From an uncultured Chitinophagaceae bacterium (GTDB taxonomy: Bacteria > Bacteroidota > Bacteroidia > Chitinophagales > Chitinophagaceae), in contig CALMYJ010000022.1 in assembly GCA_937873715.1 (NCBI GenBank), positions 1 to 33,347 on the forward strand: a stretch of DNA of 33,347 nt, in the 5' to 3' direction. This document shows positions 14,725-22,652 of the stretch, piece after piece. Every line of letters begins with the position of its first letter. Positions within the stretch are counted from its first letter, which is position 1. The position numbers and the translations under genes were made by a program. The notes under the pieces are model-generated. The model was not told the DNA's origin, did not search any database, and saw only the letters and a list, made by a program, of their open reading frames with translations.

Positions 14725-15987
14725 GTGAAGCAAATCATACATTTTATTGCTATACTTTTTTTATTGGGGCTAACAGCTTCGGCACAAGTAGCACCTGCCC
14801 TCTATAGCAGGGATGCGTTAAAAAGCAACCGGTTAAAACTGCACCAGCATTTTATTAAAAACACCATCACTAAAAACCTGTCGCTGCCCTTAACAGACAG
14901 CACTGAAGAAAACTGGATGGATGCATTATATGCCATACAACTTACCCGGTACAAATCGCCCTGGGTTGACAATTGCATCGGCACTGCATTTAACAGCATA
15001 GAAAACCGCAGTGCTGATTTCCAGTTTGCCTTACTGGAACTGGCGTACGATTTTTACCCCGGCATATTTATAACCCAGGCTGAACTTTTGCTCAGCAACA
15101 GCAGTATCGAAAAAGTTAAAGCGATTTGCGGATCTTATATCATCAGGTCAAAGCCAACTGCAAAAAAAACAATCAGTGATAAAATTAAAGCTACCGGGCA
15201 GCAGGCTACCCCTTCTATGTATTTTTTAGAACAAATTTTGCATAGTATTGAAAAACCTTGCAGTACTATTACCCCTGCCATAAAAGACATCCTGCTACAT
15301 CATTTTTTCCCGGGGGCCAAAGTGATATATAGCTTTCAGCGAAGCAACAGGAATTATCCCGGCCTCGCCATTATAAAAGATTCCTCCGGCAACTTTTTAA
15401 AAGACAGCAGCAGCGGAGATTTTTTTTGGGTACCACAACTGGCCCGCAGCATCAGCAACCTTCCTTTTTATTTTACAGGTGGCAATACCCCACAGGGTAT
15501 TTTCAGGATGGATGGATTTGCTGTAAGTAAAAGTAACTTTATAGGTCCCACCGAAAACATACAATTGACCATGCCCTTTGAAACCAGTGTCAGGCATTTT
15601 TTAAATGACAGCAGCATTACCGATACAGTATGGACAATACAGTACTACGAAAAACTGCTGCCCCAAAGCTGGAAAAGCTACAGCCCTGTTTATGAAACCT
15701 TTTATGCAGGACGCATAGGTCGTAATGAAATTATTGCACACGGCACACTGGTAGATCCTGCTTATTACCGGGGGCAACCCTATCATCCACTAACGCCAAC
15801 GTATGGCTGCCTTGCCACCACGGAAATTTGGAACGAAGAAACAGGCTACCGCAGCATTAGCGACCAGCAAAAATTAATTGATCATTTAAAAAAGGCTGGT
15901 GGTGCAAACGGCTACCTGGTAGTAATTGACATCGACGACCAGCAAAAGCCGGTAAGTATTGAGGAACTGCGAACTTTATTGCAATAA
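14725..15987 (+). CDS. exported protein with a divergent L,D-transpeptidase-like C-terminal domain
   Basis: A 420-residue protein starting at GTG 14725 with signal peptide VKQIIHFIAILFLLGLTASAQ (initiator read as Met). Residues 20-190 are helical, with no family I recognise. From about residue 200 the sequence follows the order of a YkuD-type transpeptidase: SFQRSNRNYPGLAIIKDSSG, then FTGGNTPQGIFRMDG (compare the P-TP-x-G-x-F strand), then EIIAHGTLVDPAYY with His339 and, after a spacer, PLTPTYGCLATTEIW with Cys362 in the position of the usual SHGC nucleophile. If so, it would act on peptidoglycan or a related peptide in the periplasm. It is divergent from the Kef partner gene and is followed after eight bases by a globin. 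The exact function is inference. Confidence 0.6.
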   Translation: MKQIIHFIAILFLLGLTASAQVAPALYSRDALKSNRLKLHQHFIKNTITKNLSLPLTDSTEENWMDALYAIQLTRYKSPWVDNCIGTAFNSIENRSADFQFALLELAYDFYPGIFITQAELLLSNSSIEKVKAICGSYIIRSKPTAKKTISDKIKATGQQATPSMYFLEQILHSIEKPCSTITPAIKDILLHHFFPGAKVIYSFQRSNRNYPGLAIIKDSSGNFLKDSSSGDFFWVPQLARSISNLPFYFTGGNTPQGIFRMDGFAVSKSNFIGPTENIQLTMPFETSVRHFLNDSSITDTVWTIQYYEKLLPQSWKSYSPVYETFYAGRIGRNEIIAHGTLVDPAYYRGQPYHPLTPTYGCLATTEIWNEETGYRSISDQQKLIDHLKKAGGANGYLVVIDIDDQQKPVSIEELRTLLQ

Positions 15988-15995
15988 ATTTGAAG

Positions 15996-16385
15996 ATGGA
16001 CATAACATCAAGGCATGATATCGAACAGCTACTCATCACCTTTTACAGTAAAGTAAAAACCGATGAAAAAATTGGATTCATTTTTAATGATATAGCCAAA
16101 GTAAACTGGGAGGAGCATATCCCCGTTATTACTGATTTTTGGGAAACCATTTTACTCGACAATCCGCTGTATACAAAAAATGCTATGGAAGTACATTACC
16201 AGCTTAACCAGCAGGTACCCCTGCACAAAGAACATTTTGACCGGTGGCTGCATTTATTTACCAGCACAGTACATGAAATGTATAGCGGCCCGGTAGCCAC
16301 CCTTGCTATAACAAGAGCAAATGGTATAGCCGGTGTAATGCAGCATAAAATGGAACAGGAACGCAACCATCATAAACCAAAATAA
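15996..16385 (+). CDS. group III truncated haemoglobin
   Basis: A 129-residue haem protein of the 2-on-2 globin fold, probably binding O2, NO or another small ligand in the cytoplasm. Group III features are the DIEQLLITFYSKVKTDEKIGFIF start, the VNWEEHIPVITDFWETILL helix (W-EH-FW pattern), the likely proximal haem ligand His67 in MEVHYQL, and HFDRWLHLFTSTVHEMY. It ends with a short His/Lys-rich tail. The ATG at 15996 begins eight bases after the stop of the transpeptidase-like gene. A TTG two codons upstream is possible but unnecessary. The close packing with the genes on either side suggests one transcript. Confidence 0.93.
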   Translation: MDITSRHDIEQLLITFYSKVKTDEKIGFIFNDIAKVNWEEHIPVITDFWETILLDNPLYTKNAMEVHYQLNQQVPLHKEHFDRWLHLFTSTVHEMYSGPVATLAITRANGIAGVMQHKMEQERNHHKPK

Positions 16386-16391
16386 TCACCA

Positions 16392-16847
16392 ATGGCCATA
16401 AACTGGGTATACAGTTATTTTAACGAACTATCGCCGCAGGCCTTGTACAGCATTATGCGGTTACGCAGTGAAGTATTTGTGGTAGAGCAAAACTGTGTGT
16501 ACCTTGATGCTGATGGCAAAGATGAACAAAGCTGGCACCTGTGCGGATGGGATAACAACACCCTGGTGGCTTACTGCCGTATTATACCTCCCGGGCTGGC
16601 CTTTGCCGAAGCCAGTATTGGCCGTGTGGTAAGTGCCCCGGCCTACAGGCGCACCGGTGCCGGTAGAGCGCTGATGCATATTGCTATTGAAAAAACATTG
16701 CAACAATTTAAAGTTAGTACTATCACGATAGGAGCTCAACTATACTTAGCGCAATTTTACGGTTCTTTAGGATTTGTACAAACCAGTGATGTGTATATGG
16801 AAGATGGTATTCCGCATATAGAAATGCAGTATAAGCTGGAAAATTAA
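16392..16847 (+). CDS. elaA: GNAT acetyltransferase, ElaA type
   Basis: A 151-residue N-acetyltransferase. ElaA-type features are the LSPQALYSIMRLRSEVFVVEQNCVYLDADGKDEQSWHL opening, with LR-x-VFVVEQ and the E/D-rich turn. The acetyl-CoA loop is IGRVVSAPAYRRTGAGRALM (R-x-x-G-x-G pattern), and the end is AQLYLAQFYGSLGFVQTSDVYMEDGIPHIEM. The substrate of ElaA is not established. It begins six bases after the globin stop, so these two genes and the one before them look like an operon. The 108 bases after it contain a short GC hairpin (16873-16892) without a T tract. Confidence 0.88.
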   Translation: MAINWVYSYFNELSPQALYSIMRLRSEVFVVEQNCVYLDADGKDEQSWHLCGWDNNTLVAYCRIIPPGLAFAEASIGRVVSAPAYRRTGAGRALMHIAIEKTLQQFKVSTITIGAQLYLAQFYGSLGFVQTSDVYMEDGIPHIEMQYKLEN

Positions 16848-16955
16848 CAAGCTGTACAATAATAGCCCCCCGCTGCCGTTATCCTTCGGCAGGTATTGTA
16901 ATGCGGCAGTTCAGCCGTTTAGCACTGCACCCCAGTTTCCTAAATCAGTATTCGG

Positions 16956-17975
16956 ATGAAAAATCGTTTACAACACTCACTAAGGCGGGCATTGGTACAA
17001 GTTGTTTTTTTTACCGTCATCAGTACTACGGTAAAAGCACAGCACTTTATGTTCGGTATCGGCAATGCCAAAGTAGAAGCTGGTTTAAATTTTGGACCAA
17101 CATTTTTCCTCGGCGACCTTGGCGGTAAAGTAGGCAAGGGCACTTCCTTTATAAAAGATTTGAACTACGAGTTTACCAAACTCATGAAAGGGGCTTTCGT
17201 TGCCATCTATCCCAGCGAATGGGCTGGCATACGGCTTGCCGGACAGTACACTTACCTGGAGGGCCGCGACGCAATTATTAGCACACATGGTGTAGATGAA
17301 TTGTGGCGTAAGCAGCGCAACCTCGATTTCAGGAGCAATGTTTGGGAACTATATGGCGCTTTGGAATTTTTTCCGCTCAATTTTATAAACCGGGATGACG
17401 AAGATTACGACCCCCGCTTTCGCCCATACATATTTGGTGGCGTAGGTGTTTTTAATTTTAATCCCAAAGGTTCTATCACCGACCAAAACGGCAATACCAC
17501 CTGGCATGCACTGCAGCCACTGCGTACCGAAGGCCAGGGCTTTGCAGAATATCCTGACAAAAAGCCTTACGCACTTACTAAAATGAACCTGCCTTATGGC
17601 GCTGGTTTTAAATACATCTTAACAGACAATGTTAATATCGGGCTTGAATTGCTTTACCGCAAAACATTTACCGATTATATCGATGATGTAAGTACAACCT
17701 ATATCGATCCTGTTTATTTTGATCAATACCTGTCTGCATCCGATGCACTTATTGCAAGACAGATACATGATAAAACTGTAGGACTTGTAACCCCGGGTGT
17801 AACCCGTTACGAGCCAGGTACACAGCGTGGTAATCCTAACCAAAACGATGCTTACTTTTCGCTACTGTTCAAACTGGGCATACGCTTTGGCGATGGGGGT
17901 TACGGCAATGATGGGGGCAACCATGGTGGTTATGGCAGATCGAGGGGAGCAATGCGCTGCCCGATAAGGTTTTAA
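16956..17975 (+). CDS. DUF6089 family outer-membrane protein
   Basis: A 339-residue exported protein of the DUF6089 type, which is common in Chitinophagaceae and other Bacteroidota and has no known function. The signal peptide is MKNRLQHSLRRALVQVVFFTVISTTVKAQ. The beta-rich mature part has the family pattern: AGLNFGPTFFLGDLGG, IRLAGQYTYLEGRDA, RSNVWELYGALEFFPLNFI, RFRPYIFGGVGVFNFNPKG, LPYGAGFKYILTDNVNIGLELLYRKTFTDYIDDVSTTYID, and the final YFSLLFKLGIRFG. It ends in a glycine-rich tail (GDGGYGNDGGNHGGYGRSRG) and the residues CPIRF. The ATG at 16956 gives the complete signal peptide. Confidence 0.85.
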   Translation: MKNRLQHSLRRALVQVVFFTVISTTVKAQHFMFGIGNAKVEAGLNFGPTFFLGDLGGKVGKGTSFIKDLNYEFTKLMKGAFVAIYPSEWAGIRLAGQYTYLEGRDAIISTHGVDELWRKQRNLDFRSNVWELYGALEFFPLNFINRDDEDYDPRFRPYIFGGVGVFNFNPKGSITDQNGNTTWHALQPLRTEGQGFAEYPDKKPYALTKMNLPYGAGFKYILTDNVNIGLELLYRKTFTDYIDDVSTTYIDPVYFDQYLSASDALIARQIHDKTVGLVTPGVTRYEPGTQRGNPNQNDAYFSLLFKLGIRFGDGGYGNDGGNHGGYGRSRGAMRCPIRF

Positions 17976-18005
17976 AAAAACGGAGCCAATAAAAATCTAT
18001 AACAT

Positions 18006-18149
18006 ATGAAAAACGGTTTACAAATTAATCCTATCCTGTTCAAGATAGTGGTGCTTGTAACCTGCTTTATGCTTGCCATGTTGCACAATAAATCTAAAGC
18101 TGCAACGGCAAACTTTGAGCAAACACAAAACAACATCTGCAAACATTAA
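18006..18149 (+). CDS. possible 47-residue membrane or exported peptide
   Basis: A short reading frame starts 30 bases after the DUF6089 stop. It begins MKNGLQINPILFKIVVLVTC and continues FMLAMLHNKSKAATANFEQT before a short polar tail ending NICKH. It has one hydrophobic segment (residues 9-25) like a signal peptide or single membrane anchor. Its first residues (MKNGLQ) echo those of the preceding protein (MKNRLQ). There is no recognisable Shine-Dalgarno or TAnnTTTG box, and no family I know. It could be a real small protein transcribed with the gene before it, or a chance frame. Confidence 0.35.
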   Translation: MKNGLQINPILFKIVVLVTCFMLAMLHNKSKAATANFEQTQNNICKH

Positions 18150-18380
18150 GGATAAAATTACTTACCATTGAGGCAACCGGTAAAGCACCGGGATGGGATG
18201 GGCATGCAGGATGTAGTGCTTTTTGATTTAAAATAATATTCAGCTACTATTGAGCAATACATATCAAATGGCAAAGTAAGATAGCAACAGTACAACCGGC
18301 AAAAAATTAACCGCTGGTACCCCTGAAACCACAAAATCAAAACCCAGCTATTAAGCTTTGTCATTTTTTATTCAATGAAA

Positions 18381-18401
18381 AACCCGGACGACCTCCGGGT
18401 T
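18381..18401. terminator. bidirectional terminator between 18149 and uvrA
   Basis: Arms AACCCGGA (18381-18388) and TCCGGGTT (18394-18401) with loop CGACC, followed on the plus strand by CTTTTTT and preceded by AAAA (T tract on the minus strand). It can end both the rightward DUF6089 transcript and the leftward uvrA transcript. The rest of 18150-18417 shows nothing else I can support. Confidence 0.8.
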
Positions 18402-18417
18402 CTTTTTTGCAAATAGC

Positions 18418-21400
18418 TTACCTGTTTTTTAATTCTTCTTTCAAATAGATACCGGTAAAACTCTCCTTCACTTTTACCAACCCTTCCGGCACCCCTTCGT
18501 ACAGTACCTCTCCTCCCCCATCTCCCCCTTCGGGACCAATATCAATAATATGATCAGCCACTTTTATTACATCCATATTATGCTCTATTACTAAAACTGT
18601 ATTACCACGGTCTACCAGCTTATGCATTACATCCAGTAAATGCTGTATATCCTGGAAATGCAGGCCGGTGGTAGGCTCATCCAAAATATAAAAGGTTTTG
18701 CCGGTATCTTTTTTACCCAGTTCAGTAGAAAGTTTTACCCTTTGCGCTTCGCCGCCACTAAGGGTTACGGCACTTTGGCCAAGTGTAATATATCCAAGCC
18801 CTACCTCTTGCAGCACTTTTATTTTACGGTAAATAAAAGGCACCGCCTGGAAAAATTCTACCGCCTCATCCACCGTCATATCCAGCACATCGCTGATGGA
18901 TTTTCCTTTATACCGAATTTCTAATGTTTCCCTGTTATATCTTTTACCATTACATTTTTCGCAATGCACATATACATCGGGTAAAAAATTCATTTCTATT
19001 ACCCTCATGCCGCCGCCTTCGCATACTTCGCAGCGGCCGCTTTTTACATTGAATGAAAAGCGGCCGGCTGTATAGCCACGAATTTTTGCTTCGGGCACAG
19101 CGGCAAACAAAGTGCGTATATCTGTAAAAAAACCGCAGTAAGTGGCCGGGTTGCTGCGGGGCGTTCGGCCAATAGGGCTCTGGTCTATCTCTATCACTTT
19201 ATCAATATGCTCTAAGCCTTTTATGGCTTTATACTCCAGCGGATTGGCCTTGCTGTTGTAGCAATACTTACTCAGCAAAGGATACAGGGTTTCGTTTATC
19301 AGGGTTGATTTTCCACTACCGCTCACACCCGTAACCACAATCATTTTACCCAAAGGAAATTGTACAGAAACATTTTTAAGGTTATTCCCTTTTACACCGG
19401 TTAATTCAATATACTTCCCGTTACCCTTTCTTCTTTCTGCCGGCACTGCAATGGCTTTTTCGCCATTTAAATATTTAGCCGTTTCCGACCGGGATTGCAA
19501 TACTTGTTTGGGAGTACCCTTAGCCACTATTTCACCACCATGAAAACCGGCTTTAGGGCCTATATCCACTAAGTAATCGCTGGCCAGCATAATATCTTTA
19601 TCATGCTCCACCACCAGCACACTGTTACCAATATCCCTGAGGTGTTGCAGTGCAGTAATCAGCCGCTGGTTATCCCGCTGGTGCAAGCCAATACTCGGCT
19701 CATCCAAAATATAAGTGATACCCTGCAACTGGCTGCCTATTTGTGTGGCCAGCCTTATGCGCTGGCTTTCGCCGCCACTTAGTGTTTTGCCGGGGCGGTT
19801 AAGGGTTAAATAGGTAAGGCCCACATCCAATAAAAACTGCAGGCGCTCCCTTATCTCTTTAAGTACATCTTTGGCAATAGCATTTTGTTTATTGCTCATT
19901 CGCAGTTCAAGCCCATCAAACCATGCAGCAAGATTATCTAAATTCATCTCACCCAGTTCGGCAATATTGCGGTTATCAATTTTAAACCACAGGCTTTCTT
20001 TTTTTAGCCTGCCTCCGCCGCAGGTACCGCATGTTTTGAGCTGTGTAAATTTTTCAACCCATTCCCTCAATACATCTGTGCTGCTGCCGGATGAAAACCA
20101 GCGTTTGAGCATAGGGATAATACCCTCGTAACTGCCGGTGTATTCACTGGGTACCGTATCATCGCTCAAATCCATTTCGAGCGAAGGGTTAATGCCTTTA
20201 TCACCAAACAACAGCAAATCCAGTTGTTCTTTTGGTAAATCTTTTACTGACTTATCAAGGCTGATTTTATATTTTTTGGCAAATGCTGTTACCTGCTGAA
20301 ATACACTGGCACTACGCTCCTCACCCAGGGGCACAATACCACCTTCTTTTACACTCTTTGTGGTATCCGGCAGCACCGTTTCCATATCAATGGTATATAC
20401 ACTGCCCAGGCCTTTGCAGGTGGGGCATGCGCCATAAGGACTGTTGAACGAAAATGCATTGGGCGAAGGCTCTTCGTAGCTGATGCCGGTATCGGTGCAC
20501 ATCAGTTGTTTGCTGAAAAGCGTAACCCCTTCTGCCCCGCTATCACCGGTAAATTGCGGAGCATCTGCCGTTTCAAACAATTCGTTGCTTTTTGAAACGC
20601 TAGCTGCTTTGCTTTGCGAAAGCCCTTTTGCTTTTACAGTAGATTTTGACGGTACCACTTTCGGAAGCGTGGAAGGTGCCGGGTCATGCAGCGCCACCAT
20701 CATCAACCCCTTTCCCATCTGCATCGTTTTTTGCACACTCTGGCTCAGGCGCAGGCGCATATCATCGGTAACGGCAAGCCTGTCTACCACCACTTCTATA
20801 TCATGTATTTTGTAGCGATCTACCTGCATCTTGGGTACCAGGTCTTTTATTTCACCATCTACCCGTACTTTTAAAAATCCTTTTTTGCGGATATCTTCAA
20901 ACAGTTCCCGGTAGTGTCCCTTTCTGCCCCGTACCAGGGGTGCCAGCAGGCTGATACGCCGGTTGCTGAATTTTAAAAAAATCTGTTGTACAATTTCTTC
21001 TTCGCTGAATTTCACCATTTTTTTACCGGTATGGTAACTGTATGCTTCACCCACACGGGCATACAGCAGGCGCAAAAAATCGTATATCTCGGTAATGGTA
21101 CCCACCGTACTGCGTGGGTTTTTGCTGGTGGTTTTTTGTTCGATGCTGATTACAGGGCTGAGGCCGGTAATCTTGTCCACATCCGGGCGCTCCATATCGC
21201 CTACAAACTGGCGGGCATAAGCACTAAAACTTTCCATATAACGGCGTTGCCCTTCATTATAAATGGTATCGAATGCCAGCGAGGATTTACCACTGCCACT
21301 TACGCCTGTAAATACCACTAACTGGTTTTTGGGAATACTCAGGTCAATATTTTTGAGGTTGTGTTCCCTTGCCCCAAATACTTCAATAAAATCGTTGTGA

Positions 21401-21438
21401 TGCTGCTGTGCCGTGAGGGTCTTTTTTTCCTTCGCCAT
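18418..21438 (-). CDS. uvrA: excinuclease ABC subunit UvrA
   Basis: The damage-recognition ATPase of nucleotide excision repair. It scans DNA as a dimer and loads UvrB. With the start at 21438 (MAKEKKTLTAQQ) it has 1006 residues. The first Walker A is GVSGSGKSSLAFDT near residue 46, followed by YNEGQRRYMESFSAYARQF. The first ABC signature is LSGGESQRIRLATQIG with ILDEPSIGLHQRD. The second Walker A is GVSGSGKSTLINETL near 706. The zinc module is CEVCEGGGMRVIEMNF to CEKCNGKRY near 804, and the second signature is LSGGEAQRVKLSTELG. An additional Ser/Lys-rich low-complexity stretch sits at about residues 255-300, just before the first zinc-finger area, where only CPTC of the usual two CxxC pairs is seen. 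A longer frame to 21495 adds residues unlike UvrA. Confidence 0.96.
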   Translation of the reverse strand: MAKEKKTLTAQQHHNDFIEVFGAREHNLKNIDLSIPKNQLVVFTGVSGSGKSSLAFDTIYNEGQRRYMESFSAYARQFVGDMERPDVDKITGLSPVISIEQKTTSKNPRSTVGTITEIYDFLRLLYARVGEAYSYHTGKKMVKFSEEEIVQQIFLKFSNRRISLLAPLVRGRKGHYRELFEDIRKKGFLKVRVDGEIKDLVPKMQVDRYKIHDIEVVVDRLAVTDDMRLRLSQSVQKTMQMGKGLMMVALHDPAPSTLPKVVPSKSTVKAKGLSQSKAASVSKSNELFETADAPQFTGDSGAEGVTLFSKQLMCTDTGISYEEPSPNAFSFNSPYGACPTCKGLGSVYTIDMETVLPDTTKSVKEGGIVPLGEERSASVFQQVTAFAKKYKISLDKSVKDLPKEQLDLLLFGDKGINPSLEMDLSDDTVPSEYTGSYEGIIPMLKRWFSSGSSTDVLREWVEKFTQLKTCGTCGGGRLKKESLWFKIDNRNIAELGEMNLDNLAAWFDGLELRMSNKQNAIAKDVLKEIRERLQFLLDVGLTYLTLNRPGKTLSGGESQRIRLATQIGSQLQGITYILDEPSIGLHQRDNQRLITALQHLRDIGNSVLVVEHDKDIMLASDYLVDIGPKAGFHGGEIVAKGTPKQVLQSRSETAKYLNGEKAIAVPAERRKGNGKYIELTGVKGNNLKNVSVQFPLGKMIVVTGVSGSGKSTLINETLYPLLSKYCYNSKANPLEYKAIKGLEHIDKVIEIDQSPIGRTPRSNPATYCGFFTDIRTLFAAVPEAKIRGYTAGRFSFNVKSGRCEVCEGGGMRVIEMNFLPDVYVHCEKCNGKRYNRETLEIRYKGKSISDVLDMTVDEAVEFFQAVPFIYRKIKVLQEVGLGYITLGQSAVTLSGGEAQRVKLSTELGKKDTGKTFYILDEPTTGLHFQDIQHLLDVMHKLVDRGNTVLVIEHNMDVIKVADHIIDIGPEGGDGGGEVLYEGVPEGLVKVKESFTGIYLKEELKNR

Positions 21439-21454
21439 GTGTAACTGCTTGCCG

Positions 21455-21462
21455 TAAAGATA
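21455..21462 (-). promoter_or_regulatory. probable -7 box of uvrA
   Basis: On the minus strand TAtcTTTA, one base off TAnnTTTG, lies 16 bases before the start at 21438. No good -33 box is present at 19-21 bases. The same octamer precedes the acyl-CoA-binding protein gene at 736-729. Confidence 0.35.
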
Positions 21463-21493
21463 AGGAACAAAGATGTTGAGGATTGGTTGTAGC

Positions 21494-21527
21494 AAAACCT
21501 GTAAGGTTTTTTAAACCTCATAGGTTT
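21494..21527. repeat. double AAACCT-AGGTTT palindrome
   Basis: Two hairpins in tandem: AAAACCT-gta-AGGTTTT (21494-21510) and AAACCT-cat-AGGTTT (21513-21527). The two units are also nearly complementary to each other, so the whole can fold as one long stem. It lies between the glnII terminator and uvrA. Confidence 0.65.
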
Positions 21528-21551
21528 GTTTATTTCAAGTGGTAAATAAAA

Positions 21552-21579
21552 AAAAGGAGGAAACTAAATTCCTCCTTTT
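21552..21579 (-). terminator. intrinsic terminator of the glutamine synthetase gene
   Basis: Arms AAAAGGAGGAA (21552-21562) and TTCCTCCTTTT (21569-21579) flank a six-base loop. On the minus strand the stem is followed by a run of T (complement of the A run from 21548). It lies 21 bases past the stop at 21600. Confidence 0.85.
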
Positions 21580-21599
21580 AAAATTCACAAATTAACGTT

Positions 21600-22652
21600 T
21601 TAAGCTACTGCTGCTTTTTCAGCTTTAATAGTCACTTCAACAGCAGGTGCCGACTTTACGGTTTTGATAATACGTGCAGCCACTTTGTATGGATCGGCGG
21701 CACTATTAGGCCTGCGGTCTTCCAGCCAGCCTTTCCAGCCCCTCTCTACAGTACCGATGGGAATACGGATAGAAGCACCCCTGTCTGATACGCCGTATTT
21801 AAACTCGTCGATAGCGGCAGTTTCGTGTTTGCCGGTTAGGCGCAGGTGGTTATCCGGGCCATATACCGCAATGTGTTCTTTAATTACCGGCCTGAAGGAT
21901 TCGCAAATTTGCTCATACACTTCTTTGCTGCCACAGGTTCTTAAAATAGTGTTGCTGAAGTTGGCGTGCATACCACTGCCATTCCAGTCCAGGTTGCCCA
22001 GGGGCTTACATTCCCAGTTGATAGATACACCATATTTTTCACCAATTCTTTCTAATAAATAGCGGGCAATCCAAATTTGGTCGCCGGCTTCTTTAGCGCC
22101 TTTGGCAAAAATCTGGAATTCCCATTGGCCGGTGGCTACTTCTGCATTTATACCTTCTACATTAAGGCCAGCTTCAAGACAGGCATCCAAATGTTCTTCA
22201 ACCATATCCCTGCCATAGGCATTTTTAGCACCCACTGAGCAGTAGTAAGGGCCCTGCGGACGGGGATAGCCGCCTTCCGGGAAACCAAGGGGTTTATTTA
22301 AATCAGGATTCCATAAAAAGTATTCCTGCTCAAAACCAAACCAAAAATCGTTATCATCATCTTCAATTAATGCCCTGCCATTGCTGGGATGTGCGCTACC
22401 ATCAGGGTTCAGCACTTCACACATTACTAAAAAGCCATTTTTGCGCTGCGGATCTTTAACGATGTATACAGGCTTCAGCAAACAGTCGGATGAATTACCA
22501 TTTGCCTGCTCGGTAGATGAACCATCAAAACTCCACATGGGGCAGTCTTCCAATTTACCGGAAAAATCACGTTCGATTTTGGTTTTGCTGCGCAGGCTCT
22601 GTATGGGTTGGTAACCATCAAGCCAGATGTACTCTAATTTTGAGAATGACAT
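21600..22652 (-). CDS. glnII: type II (eukaryote-like) glutamine synthetase
   Basis: It joins ammonia to glutamate with ATP to form glutamine, the entry point of nitrogen assimilation. The 350-residue length and motifs are those of GSII, the short form of eukaryotes and some bacteria, not GSI (about 470) or GSIII (about 700). Seen are LEYIWLDGYQPIQSLRSKTK at the N-terminal beta-grasp, PMWSFDGSSTEQA, IEDDDNDFWFGFEQEYFLW (metal-binding Glu pair), GPYYCSVGAKNAYGRDMVEEH, INAEVATGQWEFQI, the ATP-site NGSGMHANFSN, LTGKHETAAIDEFKYGVSDRGASIRIP and the final RRPNSAADPYKVAARI. It is a single-gene transcript with its own terminator. An AT-rich region of 450 bases lies upstream. GSII is not subject to the adenylylation that controls GSI. 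Confidence 0.95.
   Translation of the reverse strand: MSFSKLEYIWLDGYQPIQSLRSKTKIERDFSGKLEDCPMWSFDGSSTEQANGNSSDCLLKPVYIVKDPQRKNGFLVMCEVLNPDGSAHPSNGRALIEDDDNDFWFGFEQEYFLWNPDLNKPLGFPEGGYPRPQGPYYCSVGAKNAYGRDMVEEHLDACLEAGLNVEGINAEVATGQWEFQIFAKGAKEAGDQIWIARYLLERIGEKYGVSINWECKPLGNLDWNGSGMHANFSNTILRTCGSKEVYEQICESFRPVIKEHIAVYGPDNHLRLTGKHETAAIDEFKYGVSDRGASIRIPIGTVERGWKGWLEDRRPNSAADPYKVAARIIKTVKSAPAVEVTIKAEKAAVA

Noticed and set aside
16873..16892. CTGCCG/CGGCAG hairpin after the ElaA-like gene as a terminator
   Set aside because: Six-base arms with an eight-base loop and no T tract after it. It could be chance in a short GC patch.
18158..18364. A leftward 68-residue frame between uvrA and the small ORF
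   Set aside because: Cysteine- and aromatic-rich random-looking sequence, no start signal, no recognisable motif, and next to a terminator.
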